Origin: Chelonoidis abingdonii
Lineage: Eukaryota; Chordata; Testudines; Testudinidae
Assembly: GCF_003597395.2 (NCBI RefSeq)
Contig: NC_133770.1
Coordinates: 97,919,753-97,983,752 of the forward strand
Direction: 5' to 3'
Length of the DNA stretch: 64,000 bases
Shown here: piece after piece, positions 10,191 to 21,514 of the stretch
Position numbering within the stretch: the first letter of the stretch is position 1
How the letters are laid out: each line of letters begins with the position of its first letter
The notes under the pieces: model-generated
Database searches by the model: none
Told to the model about the DNA's origin: nothing
Seen by the model: the letters and a program-made list of their open reading frames with translations, nothing else
Translations under genes and position numbers: made by a program

Positions 10191-11810
10191 CAACCAGAAA
10201 CTTAACGTAAATCATTTAATTTCTCTCTGCCTCAGTTTTCCCCATCTAAAACATGGGGATAGCAATACTTCTGTACTTCACAGGCATATTTGTTAATCTT
10301 ATTTCACTAGTGGTTTGAGGCCCACAAATGTAAGATTTTATAAAAATGGAAGAGTATTAAATGTAATACTACTTAATAGGGTCCACCATTAGCCAATTAA
10401 AGACCATAAGGTAATGAATATCTGAGATGGAGTTAGATTGAATGGCATACTCTAACGGAGTGGTTTAGTGCGCTTTCCCCCTTATCACTACATATGGTAA
10501 CTACACATCACCTTTTAAGATCATAATTGGGAGCAAAACATTTGATGCACTTTATAAAGGTACTACTACCCCCACCAAAGGTGAGTGAGTGAGAAAAAGA
10601 AAGTTTTGAACTCAACTAGCTATATGTATGAAATCAGAGATGCTAATCGTTCAGTTTGAGACAAATAGTATTTAAGATGACCAATATGCAGTGCAGGCCC
10701 TCAGGTAGAAGAAAGACAAAGTATATGTCTGTCCATTTCCTACCCATCCTTGTCCTTTTTATTCCAGTAAAAAAAAAAAAAAAAAAACACATGCGAAATA
10801 CCACAGTCACTGAAATATACTCATTGGAAACAGCAGTTGACCAAATTTGGTTTAAGTATATTATAAAAATCTAATGAGCTTTTCAGCTAGTCTTTAAAAT
10901 GAAGGTCACTTTTGGAACAGGAAATGTTTAGACAGGTCAAGAAATATTTGGCAGTAAGAATTTTTAAATCCATTGCACAACATTCTCTAGAAATATCGCT
11001 AGTGGGAATGTGAAAACCCTTTCTCCCTTCACATTATGAAAAAGAAAAAGATTATTCTGATTTATTTGCACTGCCACAGTAGAAGATTGATGAAGAACTG
11101 AAGAAAGAAGAAAGAAGAAAAAAATAAAAATCGAGGGAGTGTCAGTTCAGGGTCTGAATACAACAAAAGCTAATCTATGTAGCAATAATATTTGGAAAAT
11201 CATTTTAAGGATCCATATGTTTCACTACTAGTCAAAAACCATATTTTTTACTATTTTATATGTATTGTCCACTCTTTAATAAAGAAGGGTTTAAATTGTG
11301 TTATGTAGCCTTGCAGTCCTTGTAAGATAAACATACATTATATGTGTTCAACTGATAGAAAGAGCCAATAAATATTGTTGAATTTAATGGAGCCGCATCT
11401 GCTTACACAGTTACTCCAGAAGTAAACATACCTTTTGCCTGCAGTTATTTTCTAAGCTGTGTTTGTATTTCCTCCCCTTTAGTTTACAGACTATAAAGGA
11501 TTAAAAACAAAAAAGCCCTCCAATATGAAGCATTAGGGCTGATTTTTTAATATAGATATGTTTAAACAAGGACATTGATAAGAAGAAAGAGGAAATTAAA
11601 ACAATCACTTTCTGGTTTCATACTTATATCTCAAGTTTTCAGCAATATGTAGCTTCCTGATATTAGGATGTTTAGAAGAGAAAACTCTTTTACTATTCCC
11701 TTTAAAATACAATGCTAACTTAAATGTTTCAGAAATTATTTTCAAAATAGGTTCAAGACTATTAAAAAACTTCCTTCCAATCAGCCAAGGAATTCTAAGC
11801 AAGTCTATAC

Positions 11811-11839
11811 CTTAGAAACTGCACTAGATCATCACAAAC
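11811..11839 (-). CDS. MED1-like exon 6 (29-base micro-exon)
   Basis: A 29-base exon with a strong acceptor TTTTCTCTAG|G and donor AAG|GTATAG. Encodes VCDDLVQFL and the first two bases of Arg. It corresponds to C-P-E-L-V-Q-Q-L-R of MED1. Too short to be found by open-reading-frame scanning; placed by family alignment, phase and splice sites. Confidence 0.9.
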
Positions 11840-13160
11840 CTAGAGAAAAAAAATTAAAATAAAATTAATTAATTAAAAGGTCAGACTATCCTAGCACCCT
11901 TCCTAGCACCTCTGTAAACATTTTACTGGTGACAACAACATTCTTCATTTTACTCAACAAAATTTCCTCACAGAAATCAAAATCTTATTATATAGTTAGT
12001 TATGCCAAAATCTTAATATGAGAATACTAGGAAAAGAATGGCTGTGTGACTGACAGCTACCCAAGATAGAATTTATCAAATAAGTTATTTCTAAAATCCA
12101 TTTGCCAGTTTTTTTATTGGCAACTATTGTGGTGAGGTTCTCTGAATATGTACTTCCACTCTTAATAAGATAACCCAACATAAATGACAGATTTTCCTTG
12201 CTAGACACATTTGTTCCAGTTTATTTTGAGTTAATTTGTATTATTTTCAGATTTTTGGGCTGACTGCCCTGAAGTCCTCCACACTTCCGTTTAGCCACAG
12301 AACAACCGCACTGGCAGCACAAGTTTCTCCACTTTCCCCACCAGGTTGTTTCACCTAATAATAAACAGCAGCACCAATGCTTTTAGTACACAGTGATGTT
12401 ATCAATATTTTAACAAGGGACTCCCAGAAAAAGAGACTTCCCTGTAATAATCCCTATTAGCAGGAATGTGTGCATGTGTATTGAAGATGGCTGAGAAATT
12501 CTCATAACAATAATTAAAACACGCCCTCTGGGAATACATATTAAACTGCACTTTACTGGAATTTTTAGCATCTGAGGAATATATTTTGGATGTTGAACAT
12601 AAGTGTTCAACTTTTGTAGGGCTTTAAGAAGGGATAGATACCTGGTGGAAGGTCTGGATATAGCAATATTTAAAGAGGAAATAAGAAGCAGAGAAATCGT
12701 CCCACTCTTCCCTTATGCTTGGTGGTAGAATTTTAACGAACAACTCACAAGAGCGCCCTACAACACATTATAGTACTCTGAAGATGTAAAAAGCAGTACA
12801 AAAGCCATTATCTAACTAGGAGAATAGCTCAGCCTGCTTACCTGTTGAATCACTGTCATTTAAAATGCTAAAAAGGATTCTAAGTACCAATTGCTATGTG
12901 GACTCTTGTCTTTTAGGAACTAGACAAACATTAACAATACATTTAGGTATACAGGTATATTTATGCCAGCTAGTGTAACAGTCAAATGGAAGTTTGTTCA
13001 ATAGCAGAGAAGTATCTTAGTTGGTGTTTTTCCAGCCAGTTACAAGGATCCCATTATGAGTCACTTTCAGAAAAAAGAGCCATAAAAAACAAGATTATGT
13101 TTTGTTACACAAGGAGCATGATAACCAAAAAAACCAAAAACAAAAACAGATCAACTTTAC

Positions 13161-13293
13161 CACAGGAGCTTCTCCAGGGTGAGCCAATTTTACATCTATC
13201 ACCTTTCCATCTTTCTCCAACTGAACTTCTACATAGAACATGTCTGATGTTAAATAGCAAGCTGTTCCATTGGGGCTTATGTGAAATTTCAAC
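13161..13293 (-). CDS. MED1-like exon 5, most conserved segment
   Basis: The clearest MED1 signature in the window. Acceptor TTTTCTGTAG|G and donor GTG|GTAAAG. Encodes LKFHISPNGTACYLTSDMFY followed by VEVQLEKDGKVIDVKLAHPG and EAPV. The block C-Y-[IL]-T-S-D-M-F-Y-V-E-V-Q-L followed by D-V-K-[VL]-A-H is diagnostic of the MED1 N-terminal domain, and the exon ends where I recall the human exon ending. 44 codons, exit phase 0. Confidence 0.96.
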
Positions 13294-13719
13294 CTACAGA
13301 AAAGGAAGAAGCATTGTCTACCTGGAAGTTTTGTTGTGTGAAGAAAGAAGGCCAGTTTATTTTATTTGGAAATGTTCACTGCTCTAAGATAGCTGTTCCT
13401 TGGCTTAGCATCTGATAACTATCCAACCAGAGAATGTACTTTTGGTCTTCTCTTCTTTGATTTGCATTGGTGTTTAGCAAATATTTACCTTAGTCTTTAC
13501 ATGGCGTCCTCAACCCCACCAGAACAACCACTTCTAAGAATGCCACAAATAACTCATTAAGAGGAAACAGTTACATATCCTCTTTTTGTTCTACATAACA
13601 CAGCCCATTAGAAGGTCAATCCAAGAAAGTTCACAAAATGTTAAATCATCCATACAGTAATTCTCACTGGATCTGAGGTAGTTCTGTTTAATTTACATTT
13701 AATGCATAAACAAACTTAC

Positions 13720-13774
13720 CCCCTTTGTTTGGATAAAAATTCCAATCTGCTCATCACAGTAGACAAAGATTTAG
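13720..13774 (-). CDS. MED1-like exon 4
   Basis: A 55-base exon with acceptor CCCTTTCAG|CT and donor GGGG|GTAAGT. Encodes KSLSTVMSRLEFLSKQR, matching the MED1 segment with S-L-P-A-M-T-D-R-L-E. It is short and leaves two bases (GG), completed by the G that opens exon 5. Confidence 0.93.
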
Positions 13775-13857
13775 CTGAAAGGGGGAAATTATTTAATCAG
13801 ATTTCAATGTACTAGAAAAAATGGCAATTATTTTGCTTCAGAAAGTATGATTTAACT

Positions 13858-14158
13858 CAGGGGCAGGCAACCTATGGCACACGTGCTGAAGGCGGCACGT
13901 GAGCCGATTTTCAGTGGCACTCACACTGCCCAGGTCCTGGCCATCGGTCTGGGGGGCTCTGCATTTTAATTTAATTTTAAATTAAGCTTCTTAAACATTT
14001 TTAAAACCTTATTTACAACAATAGTTTAGTTATACATTATAGATTTAGAGAAAGAGACTTTCTAAAAATGTTAAATGTATGACTGGCACGCGAAACCTTA
14101 AATTAGAGTGAATAAATGAAGACTCAGCTCACCACTTCTGAAAGATTGCCAACCCCTG
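13858..14158 (+). mobile_element. Non-autonomous hAT MITE (CAGGGG...CAACCCCTG)
   Basis: A 301-base element with ends CAGGGGCAGGCAACC and GCCAACCCCTG, flanked by 8-bp sites ATTTAACT and ATTATACT (6 of 8 match). A second, oppositely oriented copy is at 60543-60834. It lies 83 bases upstream of the exon 4 acceptor, within intron 3 of the MED1-like gene. Confidence 0.85.
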
Positions 14159-14372
14159 ATTATACTAGTATAGATAATACAAGCGATAACGTCTACCCTC
14201 TGTGTTTATACAGTTTCTAGCACAATAAAATCTTAATCCTGATTGGAACCCTCTATTCATATCGAGGTCGTGCCCAATCAACCACCACTCCTCCTACATT
14301 CCCTCCACCCTGATACAGGCAATTTCATGGAACGTTCGATGATGGATTATGAATTTTCTTGCATCTTGTTAC

Positions 14373-14457
14373 CATTTAAAGTTCTCTGTATCTTCTCCAA
14401 GCAAGAGAGTAAAGGATGATGTGGGGTAACACTAACAGAACCTCGAGGTGGTTTATC
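14373..14457 (-). CDS. MED1-like exon 3
   Basis: Acceptor TTGTGCTAG|GAT and donor AATG|GTAACA. Encodes DKPPRGSVSVTPHHP then LLSCLEKIQRTLN, matching the MED1 segment that ends in L-V-S-C-L-E-T-L-Q-K-A-L. Starts in phase 0 and leaves one base, which joins CT of exon 4 to give Ala. Length is 28 codons plus one base. Confidence 0.93.
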
Positions 14458-14759
14458 CTAGCACAATATGGGAGGAAAAAAAGATAATTTCAAACATCAC
14501 CAGTCAAAAAGAAACTGGATTCTGTTTATGAATTAGAAAAGATTCAAACCCAATCCAAACTAAAAGCAGCAGCTATTTCACTCCAAAAAGAATTCTGTAA
14601 TTTCACATGGAGGTGAAAGCAGTTCACCACAGCTCCGATTCTGCCAACTCTTACACATGAGTAACTTTATGCATGAGTAATAATAATACCCAGTTCTAGA
14701 GTAATCCCATTGAATTAAACAGACTGACACTCTTAACACTGTAGCAATTGACATAAAGC

Positions 14760-14870
14760 CTTTTTTAATTATTTGTATTACCATAGCACCTACGAGCCCA
14801 AGTTGTGGAGCAGGACCCCACTGTATTAGGTGCTGTACAAACAGAACAAAGAGCTTATAGTCTTAAGTAC
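14760..14870 (+). repeat. SINE-like fragment
   Basis: TTATTTGTATTACCATAGCACC followed by GAGCAGGACCCCACTGTATTAGGTGCTGTACAAACAGAACAAAGAGC in pattern is a motif I associate with dispersed reptilian SINE relics (short runs quoted: GTATTACCATAGCACC, GGTGCTGTACAAACA). Family not certain. Confidence 0.5.
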
Positions 14871-15904
14871 TTAAAATAGCACAGGGACTGCTATCCATAA
14901 ACTCTTTGGGCCACATTCAGGCCTTGTTTGATAATCTGAACTACTTTCACCAGGCTTCCTAGGGGCCAATCCAGAAGTCTTTATTGAGTTCTTGGCTTCA
15001 GAAAGAGTGTGTCTGAGTAAAAAATGAATGAGCAGTAACTAAGGACTCAATTGCGTTAAGCATTTACAGGATCAGGGCCAAGTCCTATTTGAAAATGTGA
15101 CGCTAATTAGAAATTAGGACCTCCAAGCCTCCTTGCTGGCAGTCGCTGTCTAAAGACCTCCAAAATCAATCAGCAAAATTATGTTCCCATTTTTGTTAAG
15201 TGGATATTTTAGTTAAATATTAATAAAGAGCATAGGAGGACATGGACACAAATGTGATTTGTTCTTTCTAGGCAGTATTCATGACTGTGCTGGAGCCACC
15301 ATAGTTTATACAAGGAGATACTTAAAATAGAGTAACCAACATGGAGAACTAAAACGACTAGTACCTTAAAAGTTAAAATTATAAAAGATAATATAAGCAG
15401 GGGTCTCCCAACTGACCCGCAGTCTGCCATAAATGGCTAATCCTGAGCTCCTTACGTAGGTCCTAAGCCAGCAATGATTCATGCACATGCTTAACTGGGA
15501 CTATTCACAATGCGTAGAGTTAAGGGTGTGTCTAAGTCTTTGTGGGGTCACAACTTTCGGGCTCAGTCATTCTAACTGAGGCCAACTCCCACTGAAGTCA
15601 AAAACTGAGAAGACCTCAAGCCCTTAAGAAGTATTATGAAAATTGCTAAGATTATCAAACAAGACCTGCATTTGGCCCAACATTGTTAATGGAAAGCAAC
15701 TCCCTGCACGGTTTTAAAGTATCCACGTCAATTCTAAGGAACAGAAATCAGGCTTTCATAGGTGTAAGAAAGCTCCATGAAAAAGCTTCACCTTAAAAAA
15801 AAAGTCCCAGAAAAATTTCAGATTAGAGACTTTTCTGTTGTTTGCCCTTTGGTCAAAGACCCTCATCTTATCCAGCTGCCAACAAACTTGCTGATATTTC
15901 TTAC

Positions 15905-16008
15905 CATGCATAGACGTACAAGTTTCAGAGTTTCAATCCATGGTTTTTGTGCATATTTTAGATGCAGCTTGTCCATTAAAGCATTTATTGAAATAACTTT
16001 CACAGGAT
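15905..16008 (-). CDS. MED1-like exon 2
   Basis: Acceptor ATTTTCCAG|AT and donor ATG|GTAAGA. Encodes PVKVISINALMDKLH, then LKYAQKPWIETLKLVRLCM. This matches the conserved start of MED1 (a leucine-rich helix followed by a W-[SI]-E-T-[IL]-K-L-V-R segment). Entry phase takes one base from exon 1 and two from here (GAT, Asp); exit is phase 0. Confidence 0.93.
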
Positions 16009-16339
16009 CTGGAAAATATTTTGAAATTTTCTAACATGCAATACTGTATTTTACAGGTTACTTTATCAGTAAAAAGAAAATGGGTTGTTCATTATACCCA
16101 TTCTACTTAAACTGTATAGATAAATTCACAGATGTTGCACTTCAAGTAAGGAAACAGAGGAAAGATGGATTTGAATTTTGTATACAATAATTTAATCATA
16201 ATAGGCAGTGTTGACATTTCTCAGGGTGCATTTCTGTGTGTTAGCTTTGTTCTTCTACATCTTTTTGTGCAAGCAAATGTAGACTTCACTTCCACGTAGA
16301 CAGAACCTCATGCCGACATGGAGCTTATTGAAGACTTAA

Positions 16340-17330
16340 TTAGCCTACAGAGATGGGCAAACAGGGGGCAGACTCTGTCTTGATCCCTGGCACAAGAGGC
16401 AGCAGCTGAGGACAAAGGCAGTCAGGGAGAAGGGAAAACAAAAACCACCTCTTGGGGGGTGTCAATGGAAAAAGGAGAAAAGACAACCCCGGGGCCGGCA
16501 GTGACATGGGAAGAGGAAGGGTAGAAACTGCAACAGGAACAGGATCAGGACCAAGGGCAGGAACCAGACTTAGATCAGGGCCCCAGCAGTTAAGCCACCA
16601 CAATGCTACACCTTTTGACCAGGCACGGGGTTCAAGGGGATGGGTATAGGGAAGGGGTCCTCTATGAAGTCAGGCCAGGTTACCAGGGTAGACTTGGTAC
16701 CCTCAGTCACTCCCCCCGCCCCAACAAAGCAGCAGTCACCACCACAGGAGCAGAGAAGATACAATCACTCAGTCCAGTAATAGTACCCCCCTCCACAATG
16801 TCCTGCAGCAGCTCCACACACAGCTCCCCCTCCTCCTCCAGGACACCACCAGCAGCTGAGAAGCAGCTGCAGCCAGCCAACCAACCAACTAGCCAGGAGA
16901 CCCAAGGAGGTAGCAATGGTGGGGTCACTCATTCCTCTCTGGAGAGCAGGCCACCAGGGCCCTTCAAACAACAACCAGGGAGACAACAGGAGGGGTCTGT
17001 CTGACCAGGGGAGAAGCCAGGCAACAGTAGCTGCCCTAACTGAGAGCTGATACCTGACCCCACACTGATCACTTTAGCATTAATTAGGTCCACCTGTAGA
17101 TTATGAAATGGGTATAGGAAGCATTCAAACTGGCTCCACCTCTGTGGCACTAGATGAGGATCAGTGGTGGGAAACAGAGCCCAAGCAGGAAGGTCTAGGA
17201 GCTATCCTGACAATAAATGTCACTTGGTGCAACCAGGAGCATTCCAAACACAAAGAGAGTAAAAGTCACTCCCAACAGTTGGAGAGAGGAGTATCTTCCC
17301 CTCATCCTAACTGATTGAGCTCATAGCCAC
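16340..17330. other. GC- and purine-rich block in MED1-like intron 1, origin unknown
   Basis: Composition differs sharply from the AT-rich flanks, with many AGCAG/CCAG words. The longest plus-strand open frame (16603-17004, 133 codons) is rich in Ser, Pro, Gln and Thr and shows no domain. It could be a degenerate repeat or LTR-element tail. I do not recognise it. Confidence 0.35.
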
Positions 17331-17499
17331 ATTGCAAACTTTCTCGAATAATATCAGAAGGGAGGAAATTCCTCTCCCCCCCAAGCTCACAGGTAGGGAT
17401 AATAGAGGGGACACATCAGAGGGGCTTTTTACACACAGCTTTCCTAGTTGTGCATGATGCCCCTGCGCACAGCTGCCTACCCCCACAGCGTTCAGTGCA

Positions 17500-18220
17500 A
17501 GCACACTATGCACGTGGGAGGCATTTGGGGCAGGGTGTGCAATGTACCCACAGAATACAAGCGGCGCGGACTGGAGCGGGGTTGTTTGGTGACACAGTGG
17601 CAGCTCGGAGAGGCTGGGGGCAAGCAGGAGCTCAGATCCCAAGTACCGAACATGCGGAAGTAGTTTGCGGGTAAACAAAACAACCACATCTTCCCTGTCT
17701 CCTCAACTCCGCTGAGCTGTAAAATCCCAGCCTCAGGAGCGACCAGAGCCTCAGCCCTGCTGCGCCTTCCTCTCAGGGCCACCCTGCCCCCGGGCCACCC
17801 TCATTTACCAGCCTCCTGGGACCCTGCCTCACTGCCGCAGGAACCTGGCTGGGGCCAGGAGCAGAGGGACATCTGCTCCCTCCTCTCCTTGGGACTGGGG
17901 AGAAGCTGCATCCTCTGCATCTCCCGGCTGTTTGCTGGGCTGGGTTCTCAGCCGCTGGCGCCCCCTTCGCCCCCGGATACTTGCAGCAGCAACTGTGGCC
18001 CATTCACTGGAAATGCTTCCTAATGAGCCGGAGCCACAGAGGGCACGTGAAAAGCCCGTGAGTCTCCCCCACACCCAGCGCAGCCCGAGCAAGAACTTTC
18101 CCCCAAGCCAGGGGCTGCTGCTCTGTCCTGTAGCGCAGACAAGCTGATCGAGGGAGATTTTAAATGTCTCATTCACACACAGTAAAACCCTATGCCCGCC
18201 CCTTCTCGAGAGAAAGCCTA
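17500..18220 (-). promoter_or_regulatory. CpG-enriched putative promoter/5' region of the MED1-like gene
   Basis: CpG dinucleotides cluster here relative to the AT-rich surroundings, for example around 17560-17580, 17950-17985 and 18075-18095. A palindromic E-box CACGTG lies at 18044-18049. The position just upstream of predicted exon 1 on the minus strand fits a transcription start near 18.0-18.2 kb. No TATA box is evident. The start site itself cannot be fixed from sequence alone. Confidence 0.45.
17809..17920 (-). CDS. MED1-like exon 1 (predicted first coding exon)
   Basis: Predicted from the donor CTG|GTAAAT, whose one-base carry (G) completes the split Asp codon of exon 2. An in-frame TGA lies upstream, and the first ATG after it is at 17920 with G at -3. 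Further in-frame ATGs are at 17911 and 17872. The peptide begins MQRMQLLPSP and is low in recognisable similarity, as expected for the variable MED1 N-terminus. It sits in a locally CpG-rich stretch (about 17.5-18.2 kb), which fits a promoter-proximal exon. No homology supports this exon, so it is an inference from phase, donor and base composition. Confidence 0.5.
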
Positions 18221-18369
18221 ACACACGGCAAAATCCCCTTCCACCTACCTACTCCATACCTCAGAAGGGGGAAACGGAAACTCATGACAGCAAAATGCCC
18301 GCCCCTTAGCCCAGACTTAGGAGAAGAGATACAAAGCAAAAGCTTATCCTTCCTATTTTGTTCAACCCG

Positions 18370-18850
18370 GAGATAACAGAGATTGCAACACTCCCTGCAA
18401 CACCCCCATCTCCCTCCCACTCAGGGATTTTCCTATACACCTTCCCAGTTTAGTCATTTTCCAACCCCTCCCTGTAAATTTGAATACCCCCTCTAAATTC
18501 AGTTCCCCACAGAAAGTACTGTCTCCCATCCTTTTGTGCCCCAGGAGGGAGACTATATAAACACATGGGGGAGGAATTCATAATAAAGCAGTTAAGCTCC
18601 CACCCCAGAGCTGACCTTCCAGTCTAGGAGCTGAAGTAAAGGATGTAACCTTCCATGCTATTTGCATGGTGTCCAACTGCCACTGGATTTGTGGCCTAGT
18701 GGCTGTTCCCCAGGCCAGCTACCACTATTTCTCTTCATACTTCCTCTGTTGGCCTCAGGGACCCACACCACTCCCACATAGAGCGCACAAGGGATGGGCT
18801 GAGGTCCCCCCAACACAAGGTTTCATCTCAAGCACTGTCCTTAAACTTCA
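18370..18850 (+). repeat. Possible solo LTR (TATA box followed by AATAAA)
   Basis: A TATATAAA at about 18554-18561 is followed 26 bases later by AATAAA (about 18582-18592), the compact promoter plus polyadenylation layout typical of LTRs. C-rich upstream sequence resembles a U3 region. No partner LTR, internal region or target duplication was found, so this remains tentative. Confidence 0.3.
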
Positions 18851-20525
18851 TCCCTAAACGGAGGCGTTATGGAGTCTTTGCTCTGAAGGGCAGCCCAACA
18901 CTGGAAGGAATGCAAGACTGTCTGAAGGTGTCTTGTCTACATCATATGGTATTGTTTAGATGTATGGTACTATTTGCCTTGTTCTTTTGTTTGTTTTAAA
19001 CAATGCCTTCACACCGTTATCACCACTTATACTGTGAAGTCAGACTCATAACATATAAAGGTAATGGTCCTGCAAACACTTAAGTGCATGAGTAGGATAT
19101 GAACAGTCCGATTGACTTCAGTAGAATAACTCCAAGTTATGCAGTAAGCATTTGCAGGATCAGGGCCATGGGCCTAGTTTAGAGGTGGCAGGGGGGCATT
19201 CCTCCCCCAAAACTGCAAGCATCGAGGTGGCTTGGAATTTGCCCTCACCCACATGCGGCTCCTTTGACCTGACTGGAACTCTCCCTCCCCAATACAGGAG
19301 TCAAACTATGCCTATGATCGGGGCCTAATTGTCTTGTGGGAAGTGGGACAAACTTTTGAAAATCAAGGCCTTATCCCACAAATACAGGTGCCAGAACCAC
19401 AGAATACAAACAAATGTATTTTAAGCATGCAGTAGGATGAAGTTACATGCTTAAGTCACTGTTTGCAAAATGAGGTGCTCAGTTATGCTGAAGATGTAAT
19501 TAAGTGAATGCCCAGCTACCCAATTGTACTCTTATTAGGTATACTTTAGTCTCAGCCTCTGAAAAGCTAAAGTTTGACATTTTTTGAAGTGACTTCTAAT
19601 ATAATTGTCAGCTTCACCTGTGAAAAATAGAGCATCTGTTGGAAAATTTAGGACAATTTTTTTTTTCAGCAATTACAGAGAATCATTCTTTGGCTCGGAT
19701 TTGTCTGAATTTCTTACTGAAAAGCAGGCCCAAGAACTGTTTGATGACATGAGTGAAATGAGTTGAAATCTCAGTCTAATTCTACTGAACATAGATGTAC
19801 ATCACATAATATACCACAACAATTAGCAGTTCTGAGTACTCCAGTGATAATTTTCATCAGAGAGGCCAAGGCTCCTGGGCCTGATCCAAAGCCCACTGAA
19901 GTTAGAGAATTTTTCCATTTACTTTGATGGGATTTCATCAAATGAATGAGCATGCAGAATGAATAGCCCTCTCACCCTGCAAAAGAGAATGCCTTCAAAA
20001 TATAGTGAGAAGGCTTGTGCTGCTTGCCTTCTCTGGTAGCAGCTGCTCTGAGAATAGAGGATGTAAGCCTCCAGTGCTCTCAATCTAGCACTGTTCATAA
20101 GCTTAAAATTCACTTTAGACATTTTTGTAAAAGAGGATAAAAGAATCTTTTCTATTGGGCTTGAATTTTCATCACTTTATTTAGATATTATATTTTGTGC
20201 TGCCTGAATATGGATGTTTTGTTGCCAACCTTTGTAGGGATGCTGCTTGTCTCGGAACAGTGCTTCTCTGCTTGGCTACATAAAAATAATGTGCGGTATC
20301 ATTATACACAAGTAACGGGAGCTTATATATTGATTGAAAGCTCCTCACATAAAACTATTGTTCAGACATGTACAGAACTATTGTATCAAGTTATACGCAA
20401 GAACAGATTTAGAAATGTTAAATAATAAAAAAGAAGCCAGTTATAGAATTACAAAAAATGAAATGATTAAGCTGTGTCATTAAAAAAATTAAAGGCAGCA
20501 GGCCAAACTCTATTCTCAATACATG
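18851..20525. other. Intergenic sequence, nothing recognised
   Basis: AT-rich sequence between the two start regions with scattered short repeat-like words. No gene or clear element seen. Confidence 0.6.
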
Positions 20526-20529
20526 AGAT

Positions 20530-21115
20530 GATTGGAATCGCCATACCAGATCACAGGAGTAGGCCCCCATCTAGTCTAACCTGTCTCCGACTGTGGTAGG
20601 TACCAGCAGCTTCTGATGAAGAAACCTTGCAGTGAGTAATTGTGGAATAACTTCCCCTCAGGGAAAGTATCATCCTAAATCTGAATAGTTAGAGGTTGGT
20701 TTATGCCCCAAAGCTTATGGGTTTATATCTCCTCCAGAGCTCTTTTATAAATTAGTAATTATTACTCTGTTTGCTGTGTTGTTGTAGCCATGTTGGTCCC
20801 AGAATATGAGAGAGATAACGCTGTTACTCTGGTTAGTCTTGTTACACTTTTCCAAATCCTGCTAAGTTCCTGACCTCGATGATCTCTTGGGACAATGAGT
20901 TTCATAGGATAATTGTGCATCCAATGAAAAAGTACTTTCTTTTATCAGGTTTGAATGTATTACTGTAGTTTTCCCGTTTCATTTAATGTCCTCTTGTTCT
21001 TGTTTTTGCAAAAGGATCAATACACATTCTCAATCAGTACACCAGCATGAATCCAAAATAACTATTGGCTTCTGTGAAGTTACTTCAGATTTGTGACCGT
21101 GCAATACGGACAGAG
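20530..21115 (-). mobile_element. Antisense CR1-type LINE relic with small SINE scrap
   Basis: Reads like the complement of a CR1 3' region (GCCATACCAGATCACAGG, ATCTAGTCTAACCTGTCTCC, and later TTTCATTTAATGTCCTCTTG), comparable in type to 35346-35940. About 20780-20825 carries GTTGTAGCCATGTTGGTCCC, the start of a turtle tRNA-headed SINE, truncated. Confidence 0.6.
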
Positions 21116-21514
21116 TTTGGTCCCTTGTTCACACACTCAACAATATTTTTAACAGGAGCAATTTGGAAAAGGTTCGGAGATTTTCATTTTTTTAATATAA
21201 TGGTAGTGGATTGTTTGTTTTTCTATTAATAATATGTCCAATATAGAAACTTTGCATATGAATCTTGCACATAAACAATAAATCAGTAACACATTTCTTA
21301 TCAGGCTTGTTCAAATACTTTCTCAGCTCTTTTCCCAAGAGAGGAAAAAAGCCCTTTCTATATGTAAGTCCTCAGTTGGATGGTGGTGGATTGGAATACA
21401 ACAGCTGCATAACAGCTCACAGTAACTTTACACAAATAATTTAGGACAGTGGGAAAAAGTCACTATGTACATTTGAAACTACAGAAGAAATTTAGGTATG
21501 CAAAATATGATGGC

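Larger units (their letters stand above)
1..17920 (-). other. MED1-like gene, 5' part (gene span, runs off left edge)
   Basis: Gene-level entry for eleven minus-strand exons listed separately. MED1 is the Mediator subunit that anchors nuclear receptors and other activators to the RNA polymerase II machinery in the nucleus; its N-terminal region, the part seen here, docks it into the Mediator middle module. Exons 2 to 11 line up in order with human MED1 from its start to about residue 270 as I recall it. Phases chain without error across ten junctions, giving about 302 residues with no stop. Resemblance is clear in every exon but the sequence differs at roughly half the positions, far more than I would expect for a turtle MED1 orthologue, so a paralogue is inferred. 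The receptor-binding LXXLL motifs and serine-rich tail of MED1 would lie outside the window. Confidence 0.9.

Noticed and set aside
12410..12610. Minus-strand frame with an IPRGRVLIIVMR stretch resembling a later MED1 segment
   Set aside because: Its place between exons 5 and 6 contradicts the exon order, and no splice phase fits; similarity is short and probably chance.
16603..17004. 133-codon plus-strand frame as a gene
   Set aside because: Compositionally biased, no domain, no promoter or splice evidence; kept only as an odd block.
1..17920. Calling the gene MED1 itself
   Set aside because: Identity looks far too low for a vertebrate MED1 orthologue, and the neighbour is RALA.
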